A stretch of 64,000 bases of DNA from Paraburkholderia metrosideri (GCF_904848625.1 NZ_CAJHCP010000019.1:40246-104245); one strand, 5' to 3'; numbered from the stretch's first letter, positions 8,085-16,729 are shown. The notes: generated by a model from the letters alone, not told the origin. Made by a program: numbers and translations.

Positions 8085-8753
8085 TCAGAAAGTCAGCACG
8101 CTCATGAACATTCTTTGCAGCCAGCCCATCGTGGTGGAGTCGGACACCATCCCCACACCGGCCTGTTCGATGCGCGCGTTCGCGACCTTGCTGGACTCGA
8201 CGTAGTTGCCCGATTCGATATCCTTCGGATTGACGATCCCCGATAGCCGCAGACGGTCGCGGTTGCCGCTCTGCGAAATCACCTTCTCGCCCGACACCAC
8301 CAGGTTGCCGGTCGGCATCGTGCCGATCACGGTCACAGCGAGGGTGCCGGTCATCGCATTGGTATCGGTGATGTTGCCCTGGCCTGCATACGTGGTCGCC
8401 GCCGAACCGATGTTGAACAGCTTCGCGAGCCGCGCGGCGGCATTGGTCGACTGATCGGCGGCAGCGGCGGTAATGCTGCTCGAACGGCTCGCCGCCGCCG
8501 TCGCACTGTTGTTGCCGTTATAGGATTCCGACAGCACGATCGTCAGCACGTCGCCGATACGTTGCGCGCGCGGCGTTTCGTAGAGCAGCAACGTCGAGCC
8601 GGCCTGATAGATCGCGCCTTGGGTGTTGACGTTCAGCGAGGTGGACGCGAGCGGCGGCGACATCGGCGTATCGACGATGGAATCCGAATGGCTCGCGCAG
8701 GCCGCGAGCCAAAACGTGGCGCCGAGCGCGACCGTAAGACGTAGCGCAGTCAT
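8085..8753 (-). CDS. flgH: FlgH-like outer-membrane ring lipoprotein, outside a flagellar cluster
   Basis: A 222-residue lipoprotein with signal and lipobox (WLAAC, Cys19). The family core is present: IGDVLTIVLSESYNG near 65, the TGTLAVTVIGTMPTGNLVV strand, and RLRLSGIVNPKDIESGNYV followed by VANARIEQAG and the GWLQRMF end. FlgH forms the flagellar L-ring in the outer membrane. The middle is Ala/Ser-rich and the gene is separated from any other flagellar gene, unlike the flgBCDEFGHIJ operon. AGGAG precedes the ATG. It is last in a four-gene minus-strand cluster, so it may be a second FlgH used for something other than the flagellum. Confidence 0.85.
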   Translation of the reverse strand: MTALRLTVALGATFWLAACASHSDSIVDTPMSPPLASTSLNVNTQGAIYQAGSTLLLYETPRAQRIGDVLTIVLSESYNGNNSATAAASRSSSITAAAADQSTNAAARLAKLFNIGSAATTYAGQGNITDTNAMTGTLAVTVIGTMPTGNLVVSGEKVISQSGNRDRLRLSGIVNPKDIESGNYVESSKVANARIEQAGVGMVSDSTTMGWLQRMFMSVLTF

Positions 8754-8799
8754 ACATGCTCCTTGGCCCGATAGGCCGGGTTCGTCCGGATAAGGTTCA

Positions 8800-9477
8800 T
8801 CAACCGGCCTCGGCGCCGCTTGCCTGCCATTGCCGCACGACCGACTTCACCCAGGTATCCGAGCCTTTCAGCAGGTACGTGAGCGTGCCGTTGCGGCTGC
8901 CCGGCAGGAAGCACAATGTGATCGAGCTCATCGCGTTTTCCCAGATATAGGTCGGCAGCACACCGGTCGACGCGTTCTGCGTCGCGAGGCGTGGCGGCCC
9001 ATATCGTTCCGCGAGCGCGTCGCGCAGATCTTCGGCGGTGATCTCGTCGATTAGAAAAGAAATCTCATACAGACGCAGCGCGCTTTGCCCGTCGATCCGC
9101 GCAAAGCGCAGCACGTGTTCAAGTGCAGGCGCACCGTCGACCACGGCCTGCGAGGCCGTCCAGCGATCTTCTGCCCGATGGGCCCAGCGGCACGCCACGG
9201 TCAGGCTGTCATGCGACTTCAGGCGCATGCCGAGCGCGCCCGCCTGCACATCCGTCTCGCACACGGGCACGCTGCCGGGTGGCGTCGCCCGCACCGTCGA
9301 GCCGGTGCGGAATTCGTCAAGCGTGATACCGAGCGCGACGCCGCGAAAATCGAACGGCACGTCTTTCGACATCCCGCCCGCCGCTTTGGCCTGACGCGCG
9401 ACGGGTTGTGCCGGCGCGGCCGTCGAGAAGAGACCGGTAAGCAGCGCCAGCGCGCAGGCAGTCCGTATGAGAGTCAT
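8800..9477 (-). CDS. Exported protein of unknown function in the flgH-like cluster
   Basis: A 225-residue protein with a clear signal peptide (hydrophobic ACALALLTGLFSTAAPAQP). The mature protein begins near a FDFRGVALGITLDEFR segment, a pattern seen in several families of small periplasmic proteins, and contains three Cys. I cannot assign a family or activity. It starts two bases after the preceding lipoprotein gene and ends 46 bases before the flgH-like gene, so it is almost certainly co-transcribed with both. Confidence 0.75.
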   Translation of the reverse strand: MTLIRTACALALLTGLFSTAAPAQPVARQAKAAGGMSKDVPFDFRGVALGITLDEFRTGSTVRATPPGSVPVCETDVQAGALGMRLKSHDSLTVACRWAHRAEDRWTASQAVVDGAPALEHVLRFARIDGQSALRLYEISFLIDEITAEDLRDALAERYGPPRLATQNASTGVLPTYIWENAMSSITLCFLPGSRNGTLTYLLKGSDTWVKSVVRQWQASGAEAG

Positions 9478-9479
9478 GG

Positions 9480-9677
9480 TTAGTCAATCGCAGACGCGCA
9501 TGCGTTGAACGGCGTAGCCGCGGCGTGTCCCACGACCGGAATGATGTCCGCCGCGGCGGCGGTCAGCCGGCACGGCAGTGCAGCGACGCCGCAGCCGCCA
9601 AGCGGCAGCAGCGTCGCGCCGAGCGTCAACCACGCAACGACACGTATCAGGCGTTCAGGTGTTCTCGAGGTCGACAC
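9480..9677 (-). CDS. Small lipoprotein (DUF6726-like)
   Basis: A 65-residue lipoprotein. The hydrophobic segment VVAWLTLGATLLPLGGC ends in a lipobox Cys, and the short mature part carries two more Cys with IIPVVGHAAATPFNAC. This pattern resembles small Burkholderiaceae lipoproteins that I recall as DUF6726; the label is from memory. It begins 15 bases after the 58-aa gene and ends two bases before the next gene, placing it firmly in the same operon. Confidence 0.72.
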   Translation of the reverse strand: MSTSRTPERLIRVVAWLTLGATLLPLGGCGVAALPCRLTAAAADIIPVVGHAAATPFNACASAID

Positions 9678-9692
9678 AGGGGCCTCGTTAGA

Positions 9693-9869
9693 TCAGGCAG
9701 TCGTATTGACGTTATGCCCGACGAGCCCGGTGGGCAACGACGGTTGCGCCGGGGTCGCCGTTTGACCTGGCGTCGTGGCAACGGGGTTGTTCGACGCTGC
9801 CGGCCTGGTCGTCGGCTTCGGTGCCATGGAAGGAAGGGCAGTTGAATTGAGAGTGCTGCTAATGGTCAT
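9693..9869 (-). CDS. 58-aa Thr/Pro/Ala-rich peptide heading the flgH-like cluster
   Basis: A 58-residue product beginning MTISSTLNS and ending GLVGHNVNTTA, rich in Thr, Pro, Ala and Asn, with no Cys, no signal peptide and no membrane segment. The ATG at 9869 has GAGG eight bases upstream; an in-frame extension upstream to 10004 is rich in Arg and looks non-coding. It is the first gene of the cluster. Its composition suggests a disordered protein or an exported peptide substrate. I do not recognise a family. Confidence 0.55.
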   Translation of the reverse strand: MTISSTLNSTALPSMAPKPTTRPAASNNPVATTPGQTATPAQPSLPTGLVGHNVNTTA

Positions 9870-10279
9870 AAGGAACCTCGCATTGGCGCTGGATTTTGAT
9901 TTCACGCCGCGTGCCGTCAACCCAGCCTGCCAGGCTGATCTTCGGCGTGCGGCGCAATGAACTGCACGACGAATCATCCCTCCGCGCCCTTGCAAGTCAT
10001 GCACGAAGTAAAGCGCGCTTTCCGGTAGTTATTACGACGCATTGCCAGACATTGCTTCCGGTTCCAAAGTCACGCCAAATGTTTCATTGCAGGAAGGCGC
10101 AGCAGCGACGCGCAGTGGCGAGAGCATCCACGCGGCCCCGTGCGAGCGGCTTGAAATATGCGGCGAACCCCGCCACGGCGGGCCCCGCACGCCAGTGGGC
10201 GAGGCTCACGCGGGGCATCGTAAGCATTGGTAAGAAAACAGAGAGGCGCGTGTCACACCGACCAGTCTAGAATTTCGGG

Positions 10280-11020
10280 ATGAATCCACAGGTCCTTATC
10301 GTCGACGACGATCCGGTCGTACGCGATCTGCTATGCAAGTTTTTGCAATCGAACGGCTTCGACGCGTCCGTGCTGCACGACGGCACTCATCTCCAGCGCC
10401 GGCTCGAGCGTGAACGGCCGTCGGTCGTCGTGCTCGACATCATGATGCCCAACACCGACGGCCTGCGCGCGCTTACCGCGCTGCGCGCCGCCGGCGACGA
10501 CATCCCGGTCATTTTCGTCACCGCGCGCGGCACGGTAGCCGATCGCATCGTCGGGCTTTCGCTCGGTGCGGACGACTATCTGACCAAGCCGTTCGATCCG
10601 CGCGAACTGCTGGCGCGCATCCACACGGTGCTGCGCCGCCGGGGTCCGTCCACGACCAGCGCGCCGGAAGCCCGCAAGCGCTACAAGTTCGGCCCGTTCG
10701 AACTCGACTTCGCGACGCGCTCGCTCACACGCGACGACACCAAGCTGCCGTTGCGCGACAGTGAATTCGCGCTCCTGAAGATCTTCGTCAACAATCCGTA
10801 CAAGGTGTTGTCGCGCGTGCTGATTCACGATCTTGTGCATCGCGATAACCTCGCCTTCCGCGACCGCAGCCTCGACGTGCCGATCTGGCGCCTGCGCCGC
10901 GTGATCGAAGACGATCCGTCCAACCCCTGCTACGTGCAGACGGTACGCGGCAAAGGCTATGTGTTCGTCCCCGACGCCGACGGCGCGCCTTTCGCCGACG
11001 AGGCCCCGCCCAGCGCATGA
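10280..11020 (+). CDS. OmpR-type response regulator paired with a histidine kinase
   Basis: A 246-residue regulator with Asp9-11, phospho-acceptor Asp in VLDIMMPNTDG, conserved Lys in LTKPFDP, and a winged-helix DNA-binding domain (DSEFALLKIF; VQTVRGKGYVFVPD). It overlaps the following kinase gene by ATGA, which marks the pair as a co-translated two-component system. It is a paralogue of the orphan regulator at 7186. The divergent flgH-like cluster begins about 410 bases upstream and is a plausible target. Confidence 0.94.
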   Translation: MNPQVLIVDDDPVVRDLLCKFLQSNGFDASVLHDGTHLQRRLERERPSVVVLDIMMPNTDGLRALTALRAAGDDIPVIFVTARGTVADRIVGLSLGADDYLTKPFDPRELLARIHTVLRRRGPSTTSAPEARKRYKFGPFELDFATRSLTRDDTKLPLRDSEFALLKIFVNNPYKVLSRVLIHDLVHRDNLAFRDRSLDVPIWRLRRVIEDDPSNPCYVQTVRGKGYVFVPDADGAPFADEAPPSA

Positions 11021-12312
11021 AAAACCCGCTGAACACGCTGTTCGGCAGAATGGCGTTGCTGTCGGCGGCGGTGTTGTTTGCGATTCAGGCCGGCTGGTTT
11101 GTGCTGGTGGTGATGCAGCCGCCGCGCCATGAAATCGACGGCTTCGCGCGCGGCATTCTGCTGGTGCTGCAAGCGATCAACGGCGAGCCGATGAAAGGCG
11201 CCGCGCTCGCGCCCGCCATGCGCGTGCATCTCGTGCCCACCTGGAACATGCCGGCGAGCGTGCATCTTCAAACGCCGACACAACGTCCGCTGATCGAACT
11301 GAGCCGGCATCTGCGCGAGAACCTGCCGATCGGCACGCAGATCGAAGTCGACGACGTGCGCCCGCCCCATCTCTGGGTGCTGTTCCCCGGTAAATCAAAT
11401 TGGGTGGTCGTGCCGGTCGACGTGCCGCCGCGTCCGCGTTTTCTCGTCGAAGGCGCGTCGATGCTGCTTGCCGCGCTGATCCTGTCGCTCTTCGCGGTCT
11501 GGCAGATGCAACGTCCGCTCTCGCGGGTTGCCGATGCGGCCCGTGCGTTCGGCTCGGGCGGCCGTCCTGAGCCGGTGACGGTGCAAGGTCCGCGCGAATT
11601 GCGCGATCTGATCGGCTCGTTTAACGACATGATGCGTCGGCTGAACGAGGCCGGCGACGACCAGGCCGTGATGCTGGCGGGCGTCGCGCACGATCTGAAA
11701 GCACCGCTCACGCGCCTTAAATTGCGCGCGAGCGTGCTGGTGGCGGAGAACGAGCGAGCGGGTCTGATCCGCGACGTCGACTCGCTGACCAACATCGTCC
11801 AGCAGTTTCTCGAATTCGCCGGCCAATCCGCCGATGCAGGTCCGCCCGTCGAAGTCGACGAATTCCTGCGGGAACAGTTTTCGTCCGGCGATTCGTCCAG
11901 CGATTCTTCCAGTGAAGGCGGGGACGCCCCGCTATTCGCACTCGATCTGCGCGCCGGTCCTTCGTTCAAACTGCCGCGCACGCTGCTCGACCGCCTCATG
12001 ACGAATCTCGTCGACAACGCGCTCGAACACGGCGCGCCGCCAGTGGATATCACCACCGCGCGCAGTGACCGGCATTGGGTAATCAGCGTGCGCGACCGCG
12101 GCCCCGGCATTCCCGACGACCGTATCGCCGCAGCGATGAAGCCGTTCGTGCGGCTCGACGCTGCGCGCGGCGGCGAAGGCCATTGTGGCCTCGGACTCGC
12201 GATCGTCGCGCGGCTCGCGCACGATCGCGGCGGGCGTTGTCATGTGCTCAACCATGCGCAAGGCGGCCTGGACGTACGGATCGAATTGCCGGTCACACCG
12301 GCGCAGGCATGA
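11017..12312 (+). CDS. Sensor histidine kinase (EnvZ-like)
   Basis: A 431-residue inner-membrane kinase. It has a first membrane segment at about residues 12-33, a periplasmic sensor domain, a second segment near 148-166, a HAMP linker, the phospho-acceptor motif AGVAHDLKAPLTRL (His225), then an ATPase domain with N box (LVDNALEHGA), G1 (DRGPGIP) and G2 (GLGLAIVARL). Between the dimerisation helices and the N box there is a Ser/Asp-rich stretch (about residues 289-300) that looks like a flexible insertion. It should phosphorylate the regulator encoded just upstream. The signal is unknown. Confidence 0.93.
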   Translation: MKNPLNTLFGRMALLSAAVLFAIQAGWFVLVVMQPPRHEIDGFARGILLVLQAINGEPMKGAALAPAMRVHLVPTWNMPASVHLQTPTQRPLIELSRHLRENLPIGTQIEVDDVRPPHLWVLFPGKSNWVVVPVDVPPRPRFLVEGASMLLAALILSLFAVWQMQRPLSRVADAARAFGSGGRPEPVTVQGPRELRDLIGSFNDMMRRLNEAGDDQAVMLAGVAHDLKAPLTRLKLRASVLVAENERAGLIRDVDSLTNIVQQFLEFAGQSADAGPPVEVDEFLREQFSSGDSSSDSSSEGGDAPLFALDLRAGPSFKLPRTLLDRLMTNLVDNALEHGAPPVDITTARSDRHWVISVRDRGPGIPDDRIAAAMKPFVRLDAARGGEGHCGLGLAIVARLAHDRGGRCHVLNHAQGGLDVRIELPVTPAQA

Positions 12313-12431
12313 CAGAAGAAAAGAAGGAAGCGACGGGAAACAAGGTCCGCTTACGTGACCTTACGGTTCGGTCCATGACGAGGGACACGGCCTTATAGTC
12401 AACACCGGCAACCTCGATGCCGCCCTTCTCA

Positions 12432-12464
12432 GTCCGCCCCGCTTTTCAGGGCGGACATTTTTTT
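12432..12464 (+). terminator. Rho-independent terminator after the two-component operon
   Basis: GTCCGCCC and GGGCGGAC form a perfect 8-bp stem with a 9-base loop, followed by ATTTTTTT. Confidence 0.9.
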
Positions 12465-12578
12465 GCACGGGTTCCAGGTATCCGGGTTCGGGCGTTCAGC
12501 CCTTGCTGTCACGCAGCCTCCCGCACGGCACCCGATGCCGCGCCTTACGCGCCCCCCTCTCACCACGCTTCAGGATTT

Positions 12579-13529
12579 TCAGCGTACGAGCCGGTTACGC
12601 AACGTATCGACCGTCATTTGAGACATGCCGAGACCCTGGGTCAGATAGTTCGCCATCGTGCCGTAGCTAGCCTGCACCTGATCGAACCCGGCCTGCAGAT
12701 AACTCTCCTGAACATCCAGCAGCGGCGCCTCCACCGTGGCAATCGCGTCGCCATCCTGTGCGCGCAGCGTGGCGGTTTGCTGCTGGATCGACTGAGCCAG
12801 ATAAACGTTACTCAGAAGATAGTCCTGCGTGATGACGTCGAGCGGCACGTTGGCAATGCTCAATAGCAGTGCCGCGACCCAGCCGGTGCGGTCCTTACCG
12901 GCGCTCGAATGAAAAAGTTGCGCACCGGGACCGTCGGCCAGACGTGTGAGAAGCGCGCCGTAGGCGGCACGCTGGGCGCCGCCGAGCACGTACGAGCGCG
13001 CCTGCATTTCCATGAACGCGCTGGCGGCGTCGGCCGTTGCAAAGGTCGGCTCGACGAAATCGCTGGTGCCCAACACGTTGTACGCCTGCGATGTCGCGCC
13101 GGACGGCAGCACATCGGCAGTGCGCGCGATTTCGCCCGGCGTACGCAGATCGTAGACCGACGCGACGCCGAGTTTGTCGAACGTGGCCAGATCGGTCGTG
13201 CTGAACGTCAACACGTTCGCGCGATAGAACGCACCACGACGCATCTGTTTGCCGTCGACCGTCAGATAGCCCACCGAAGCGCCGGCCAGATCGCGAAAAT
13301 TACTCACCGACGCGAGGCGCGGCGTTTCCGGCTGATCGGTATCGAGATTGCCGCCGCCGCACGCAGACAGCATCGCGCTGCCGAGCCCGGAGAAGAGCAA
13401 CGCACTGGCGGAGCCCTTGAGAAAGCTCCGGCGCGCTGGGGAGATGTCTTTCAGCGTACCCGGATTGGTCCGCAGACTCGTGCTCGCGGCACGGAGGGAC
13501 AGCGAGCAGGTTTTCGCGGTTGCGGGCAT
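12579..13529 (-). CDS. Tyrosine-phosphatase-fold lipoprotein, Tat-exported, catalytic Cys replaced by Ser
   Basis: A 316-residue protein of the bacterial tyrosine/serine phosphatase (Y_phosphatase3) type. It has an N-terminal twin-arginine motif (RRSFLKG) and a hydrophobic stretch ending in a lipobox (LSAC), so it is probably Tat-exported and lipid-anchored. Family blocks include NFRDLAG near 98, RRGAFYRANVL and VYDLRTPGE. The signature loop HCxxGKDRTG reads HSSAGKDRTG: the nucleophile position is Ser208 (codon TCG) while Arg214 is kept. This would abolish normal cysteine-phosphatase chemistry, suggesting a binding role or altered activity. It converges on the two-component operon. Confidence 0.82.
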   Translation of the reverse strand: MPATAKTCSLSLRAASTSLRTNPGTLKDISPARRSFLKGSASALLFSGLGSAMLSACGGGNLDTDQPETPRLASVSNFRDLAGASVGYLTVDGKQMRRGAFYRANVLTFSTTDLATFDKLGVASVYDLRTPGEIARTADVLPSGATSQAYNVLGTSDFVEPTFATADAASAFMEMQARSYVLGGAQRAAYGALLTRLADGPGAQLFHSSAGKDRTGWVAALLLSIANVPLDVITQDYLLSNVYLAQSIQQQTATLRAQDGDAIATVEAPLLDVQESYLQAGFDQVQASYGTMANYLTQGLGMSQMTVDTLRNRLVR

Positions 13530-13912
13530 TGGGCGTGGCTGACGCGGACAGAGGAATGGGATGGCCGCTTCGGGGCTGAGCGCGCAGTTTAACGGCGGAT
13601 AAGCCCTTTTGCGTTACCTGGTAGTAGTTGGTAAGAAAACGTATGGGAGACTCGCGCGCGCCTGCGGCGGGTTGGTCCGTACGCATGCGTTGCTGGCCAG
13701 CCGTCGAGCCGGTTTCCACGGTATTTCCTTTACCTTATCTGCTATTACCGGCCCGTTACCGCCTGATAACCGTCTAACGAGTGCCCAGGTAACCACTGAG
13801 GCCGGCGCCATTTTTGACTTGACGCGCCTTACAACGCCGCATCCCCGTAAAATACAAATACCCTTCAATAAAGCCTTGGCACGCAAAAAAGACCTGGAGA
13901 CCACAACAAAAC
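13530..13912. other. Intergenic region between divergent phosphatase-like and MFS genes
   Basis: A 383-base stretch between two divergently transcribed genes. No frame here looks coding. It must hold both promoters; AT-rich sequence around 13820-13880 lies upstream of the MFS gene, and GGAG occurs at 13894-13897. I see no strong repeat or terminator. Confidence 0.6.
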
Positions 13913-15172
13913 ATGCTCTCTCTCCAATGGTTCACCGAGCTGACCTCGCGCGAGCGCCGCACGCTTTACGCTGGCTTCGGCGGCTACGCGATCGACGCCT
14001 TCGACTTCATGATCTACTCGTTCCTCATTCCGACGCTGATCGCGACGTGGGGCATGACCAAAAGCGAGGCCGGCATGATCGCCACCAGTTCGCTGATTTC
14101 ATCGGCAATTGGCGGCTGGCTTGCGGGCATTCTCGCGGACCGCTATGGCCGCATCCGCGTGCTTCAATGGACGATCGCCACCTTCGCGGTCTTCACCTTC
14201 CTGTCCGGCTTCACTCAGTCGTTCTGGCAACTGCTTGCCACGCGCACGCTGCAAGGCATCGGCTTTGGCGGCGAGTGGTCGGTGGTGACGATCATGATGG
14301 CCGAGACGATCCGCTCGCCGCAGCATCGCGCGAAAGCCGTGGGTACCGTGCAGAGTAGCTGGTCGTTTGGCTGGGCGGCGGCGGCGATCGTCTACTGGGC
14401 CTCGTTTGCGTTGCTGCCTGAACAGTACGCGTGGCGCGCGTGCTTCTGGATCGGCCTGCTGCCTGCGGCGTGGATCATCTACATTCGCCGCAACGTGAGC
14501 GATCCGGAAATCTTTCTTGAAACGCGCCGCGCCCGCGAAAACGGTTTCGACACGTCGCACTTCCTGCAGATCTTCTCAGGCGCCTACCTCAAAATTACGT
14601 TGCTCGGTAGCGCGTTATGTACCGGCATGCTCGGCGGCTATTACGCGATCACCACCTGGCTGCCCACTTACCTTAAAACCGTGCGCCATCTATCGGTGTT
14701 CAACACCAGTGGTTATCTGATCGTGCTGATCGTCGGCTCGTTCACCGGTTATATCGTCGGTGCGATTCTGTGCGACCAGATTGGCCGGCGCGCGTCGTTT
14801 GTGCTGTTTGCGATTGGCTCGTTCGTGCTCGGCATGGTCTACACGATGCTGCCCATTACCGACGGCATGATGCTCGCGCTCGGCTTCCCGCTCGGCATCG
14901 TCGTACAGGGGATTTTTGCAGGTGTCGGCGCATATCTGTCGGAGCTTTATCCGAATGCCATTCGCGGCTCGGGACAAGGCTTCTGCTACAACCTGGGGCG
15001 CGGACTCGGCTCGTTCTTTCCGATACTGGTCGGTACACTGTCGCAAACCATGACGCTCGTGAAGGCGATGGGCATCGTGGCCGGCTCGGGCTATCTGCTC
15101 GTGATCGTTGCCGCACTGTGCCTGCCGGAAACGAAGGGCAAAGTACTCGGTGCGACTGGCTCAGTCGCCTGA
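13913..15172 (+). CDS. MFS transporter (sialate/aromatic acid:H+ symporter-like)
   Basis: A 419-residue major facilitator with about 12 membrane segments. The MFS signature between segments 2 and 3 is present as GILADRYGRIRV near 74, and a second copy occurs as CDQIGRRASFV. The order YAIDAFDFMIYSFLIPTL at the start and IGFGGEWSVVTIMMAE are typical of the NanT/ShiA/benzoate-type symporters. It should import an organic acid or amino acid with protons. It is followed after 17 bases by a D-amino-acid dehydrogenase gene, so the substrate may be a D-amino acid or a related compound. Confidence 0.87.
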   Translation: MLSLQWFTELTSRERRTLYAGFGGYAIDAFDFMIYSFLIPTLIATWGMTKSEAGMIATSSLISSAIGGWLAGILADRYGRIRVLQWTIATFAVFTFLSGFTQSFWQLLATRTLQGIGFGGEWSVVTIMMAETIRSPQHRAKAVGTVQSSWSFGWAAAAIVYWASFALLPEQYAWRACFWIGLLPAAWIIYIRRNVSDPEIFLETRRARENGFDTSHFLQIFSGAYLKITLLGSALCTGMLGGYYAITTWLPTYLKTVRHLSVFNTSGYLIVLIVGSFTGYIVGAILCDQIGRRASFVLFAIGSFVLGMVYTMLPITDGMMLALGFPLGIVVQGIFAGVGAYLSELYPNAIRGSGQGFCYNLGRGLGSFFPILVGTLSQTMTLVKAMGIVAGSGYLLVIVAALCLPETKGKVLGATGSVA

Positions 15173-15189
15173 ACTCGCAGCACTTATCC

Positions 15190-16455
15190 ATGAAAACGAT
15201 TGTTCTCGGCGGCGGCGTCATCGGTGTCGCCAGCGCTTTTTACCTGTGCCAGCAAGGCTGCGAAGTCACGGTGATCGAGCGCGAACCCGACGTCGCGCTG
15301 TCCACCAGTTTCGGCAACGCCGGCGTGATCGCTCCGGGCTATGTGACGCCGTGGGCTGCGCCCGGCATGCCGGCAAAAATTCTCAAGTATCTGTTCAAAC
15401 CCGCGTCGCCGCTCATCTTCCGGCCGACCTTCAATCCGGCGCAATGGCGCTGGATCGCGCGCTGGCTGCGCGAATGCGACCTCGACCATTTCCGCGTCAA
15501 CAAGCAGCGGATGCAACGCATTGCTTACTACAGCCGCGATTGTCTGCACGAGTTTCGCGGACGCCATCCGTTCGACTACGGCCGCAGCCAGGGCTATCTG
15601 CAACTGTTCCGCAGCGACTATGACGTCGAGTTGGCGCAGCCGGCGTTGACCGTGTTGCGCGACGCCGGTATCGCGCATCGTGAGGTCACGCCGGCGCAGT
15701 GTGTCGAGATCGAACCGGGCTTGCGCTGGGCGCGTGAAACGCCGGTCGCAGGCCTTTATCTTCCCGACGACGAAGCCGGCGATTGCGCCCGCTTCACGCG
15801 CGAACTGCGCGCCGTCTGCGAGCGCAACGGCGTGCGCTTTTGCTTCGACACCACCATCACCGGGCTCGATGTGCGAGGCGCGGCGGTGCACGGCGTGCAT
15901 GTCGACAGCGAGCGTGGCGCGGAGACGTGGCTCGCCGATGCCGTCGTGGTCGCGCTGGGCGTCGACAGCGCGGCGCTGCTCGCACCACTCGGCGTGAAGG
16001 TGCCGCTCTATCCGGTAAAAGGCTACTCGGCGACACTGCCCGTCACGGACGAAGAAAAAGCGCCGCGGGCCGCGTTGATGGACGAGTCGCTGAAAACCGC
16101 AATCACGCGATTCGGCAACAACCTGCGCATTGCAGGCACGGCGGAACTGGGCAACGGCCAGACAACCTTGCGCGAGCAGGCCTTGCAAACGCTGATGAAG
16201 GTGTTGCGCGACTGGTTTCCGCATGCGGCCAATCCGACTTCTGCGCATTTCTGGGTAGGGCGCAGGCCGATGACGCCCGATGGTGCGCCGTTGCTCGGAC
16301 CGTCTGGCGTGGACAATCTCTGGTTGAACCTCGGGCACGGCTCGACCGGCTGGGCGATGTCGATGGGTTCGGGGCGTGTGGTCGCGGATCTGATCACGCA
16401 GCGCGACCCGGAGATCGATCTTGATGGGCTGACATTGGCGCGATACCGGAAGTAA
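15190..16455 (+). CDS. dadA: D-amino acid dehydrogenase (DadA-like)
   Basis: A 421-residue FAD-dependent dehydrogenase that oxidises D-amino acids (mainly D-alanine) to 2-oxo acids and passes electrons to the respiratory chain at the inner membrane. It shows an N-terminal VLGGGVIGVASAFYL nucleotide-binding motif, the STSFGNAGVIAPGYVTPWAAPGMP block typical of DadA, and a C-terminal GHGSTGWAMSMGSGRVVADL flavin motif. The ATG at 15190 immediately precedes the nucleotide-binding motif. It is 17 bases after the MFS gene and is closed by the terminator at 16551, so the two genes form an uptake-and-oxidation operon. Confidence 0.87.
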   Translation: MKTIVLGGGVIGVASAFYLCQQGCEVTVIEREPDVALSTSFGNAGVIAPGYVTPWAAPGMPAKILKYLFKPASPLIFRPTFNPAQWRWIARWLRECDLDHFRVNKQRMQRIAYYSRDCLHEFRGRHPFDYGRSQGYLQLFRSDYDVELAQPALTVLRDAGIAHREVTPAQCVEIEPGLRWARETPVAGLYLPDDEAGDCARFTRELRAVCERNGVRFCFDTTITGLDVRGAAVHGVHVDSERGAETWLADAVVVALGVDSAALLAPLGVKVPLYPVKGYSATLPVTDEEKAPRAALMDESLKTAITRFGNNLRIAGTAELGNGQTTLREQALQTLMKVLRDWFPHAANPTSAHFWVGRRPMTPDGAPLLGPSGVDNLWLNLGHGSTGWAMSMGSGRVVADLITQRDPEIDLDGLTLARYRK

Positions 16456-16550
16456 GCATGCGCGCCGGCTCAGCGTGCAACGTCGCGTGAAGTTGCACGC
16501 CGTGCCGGCGCGCTCGCTTACGGCAACTGGCTCGGCAGCTTCTGACGTTA

Positions 16551-16591
16551 AAAAGCCGGGTCCACCCTCTCAGGTGGCCCGGCTTTGTTTT
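16551..16591. terminator. Terminator between dadA and gltD, usable in both directions
   Basis: AAAGCCGGG plus CCACC pairs with GGTGG plus CCCGGCTTT, with a one-base bulge and a CTCTCA loop, followed on the plus strand by GTTTTTTT. On the minus strand it ends in five T residues, so it can also serve gltD. Confidence 0.88.
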
Positions 16592-16729
16592 TTTCACCGC
16601 TTTGATGTACCGCTTTAAGTGCCGCTTTTAAAGCTGTCGCACATTGTCGTCTCCACCTCTTCCCGCAAGCAGTAGCCGGTTTCCGCTTTTGTGCTGACAG
16701 CGAAACCCGGCAATAAGACGAACGACGAT

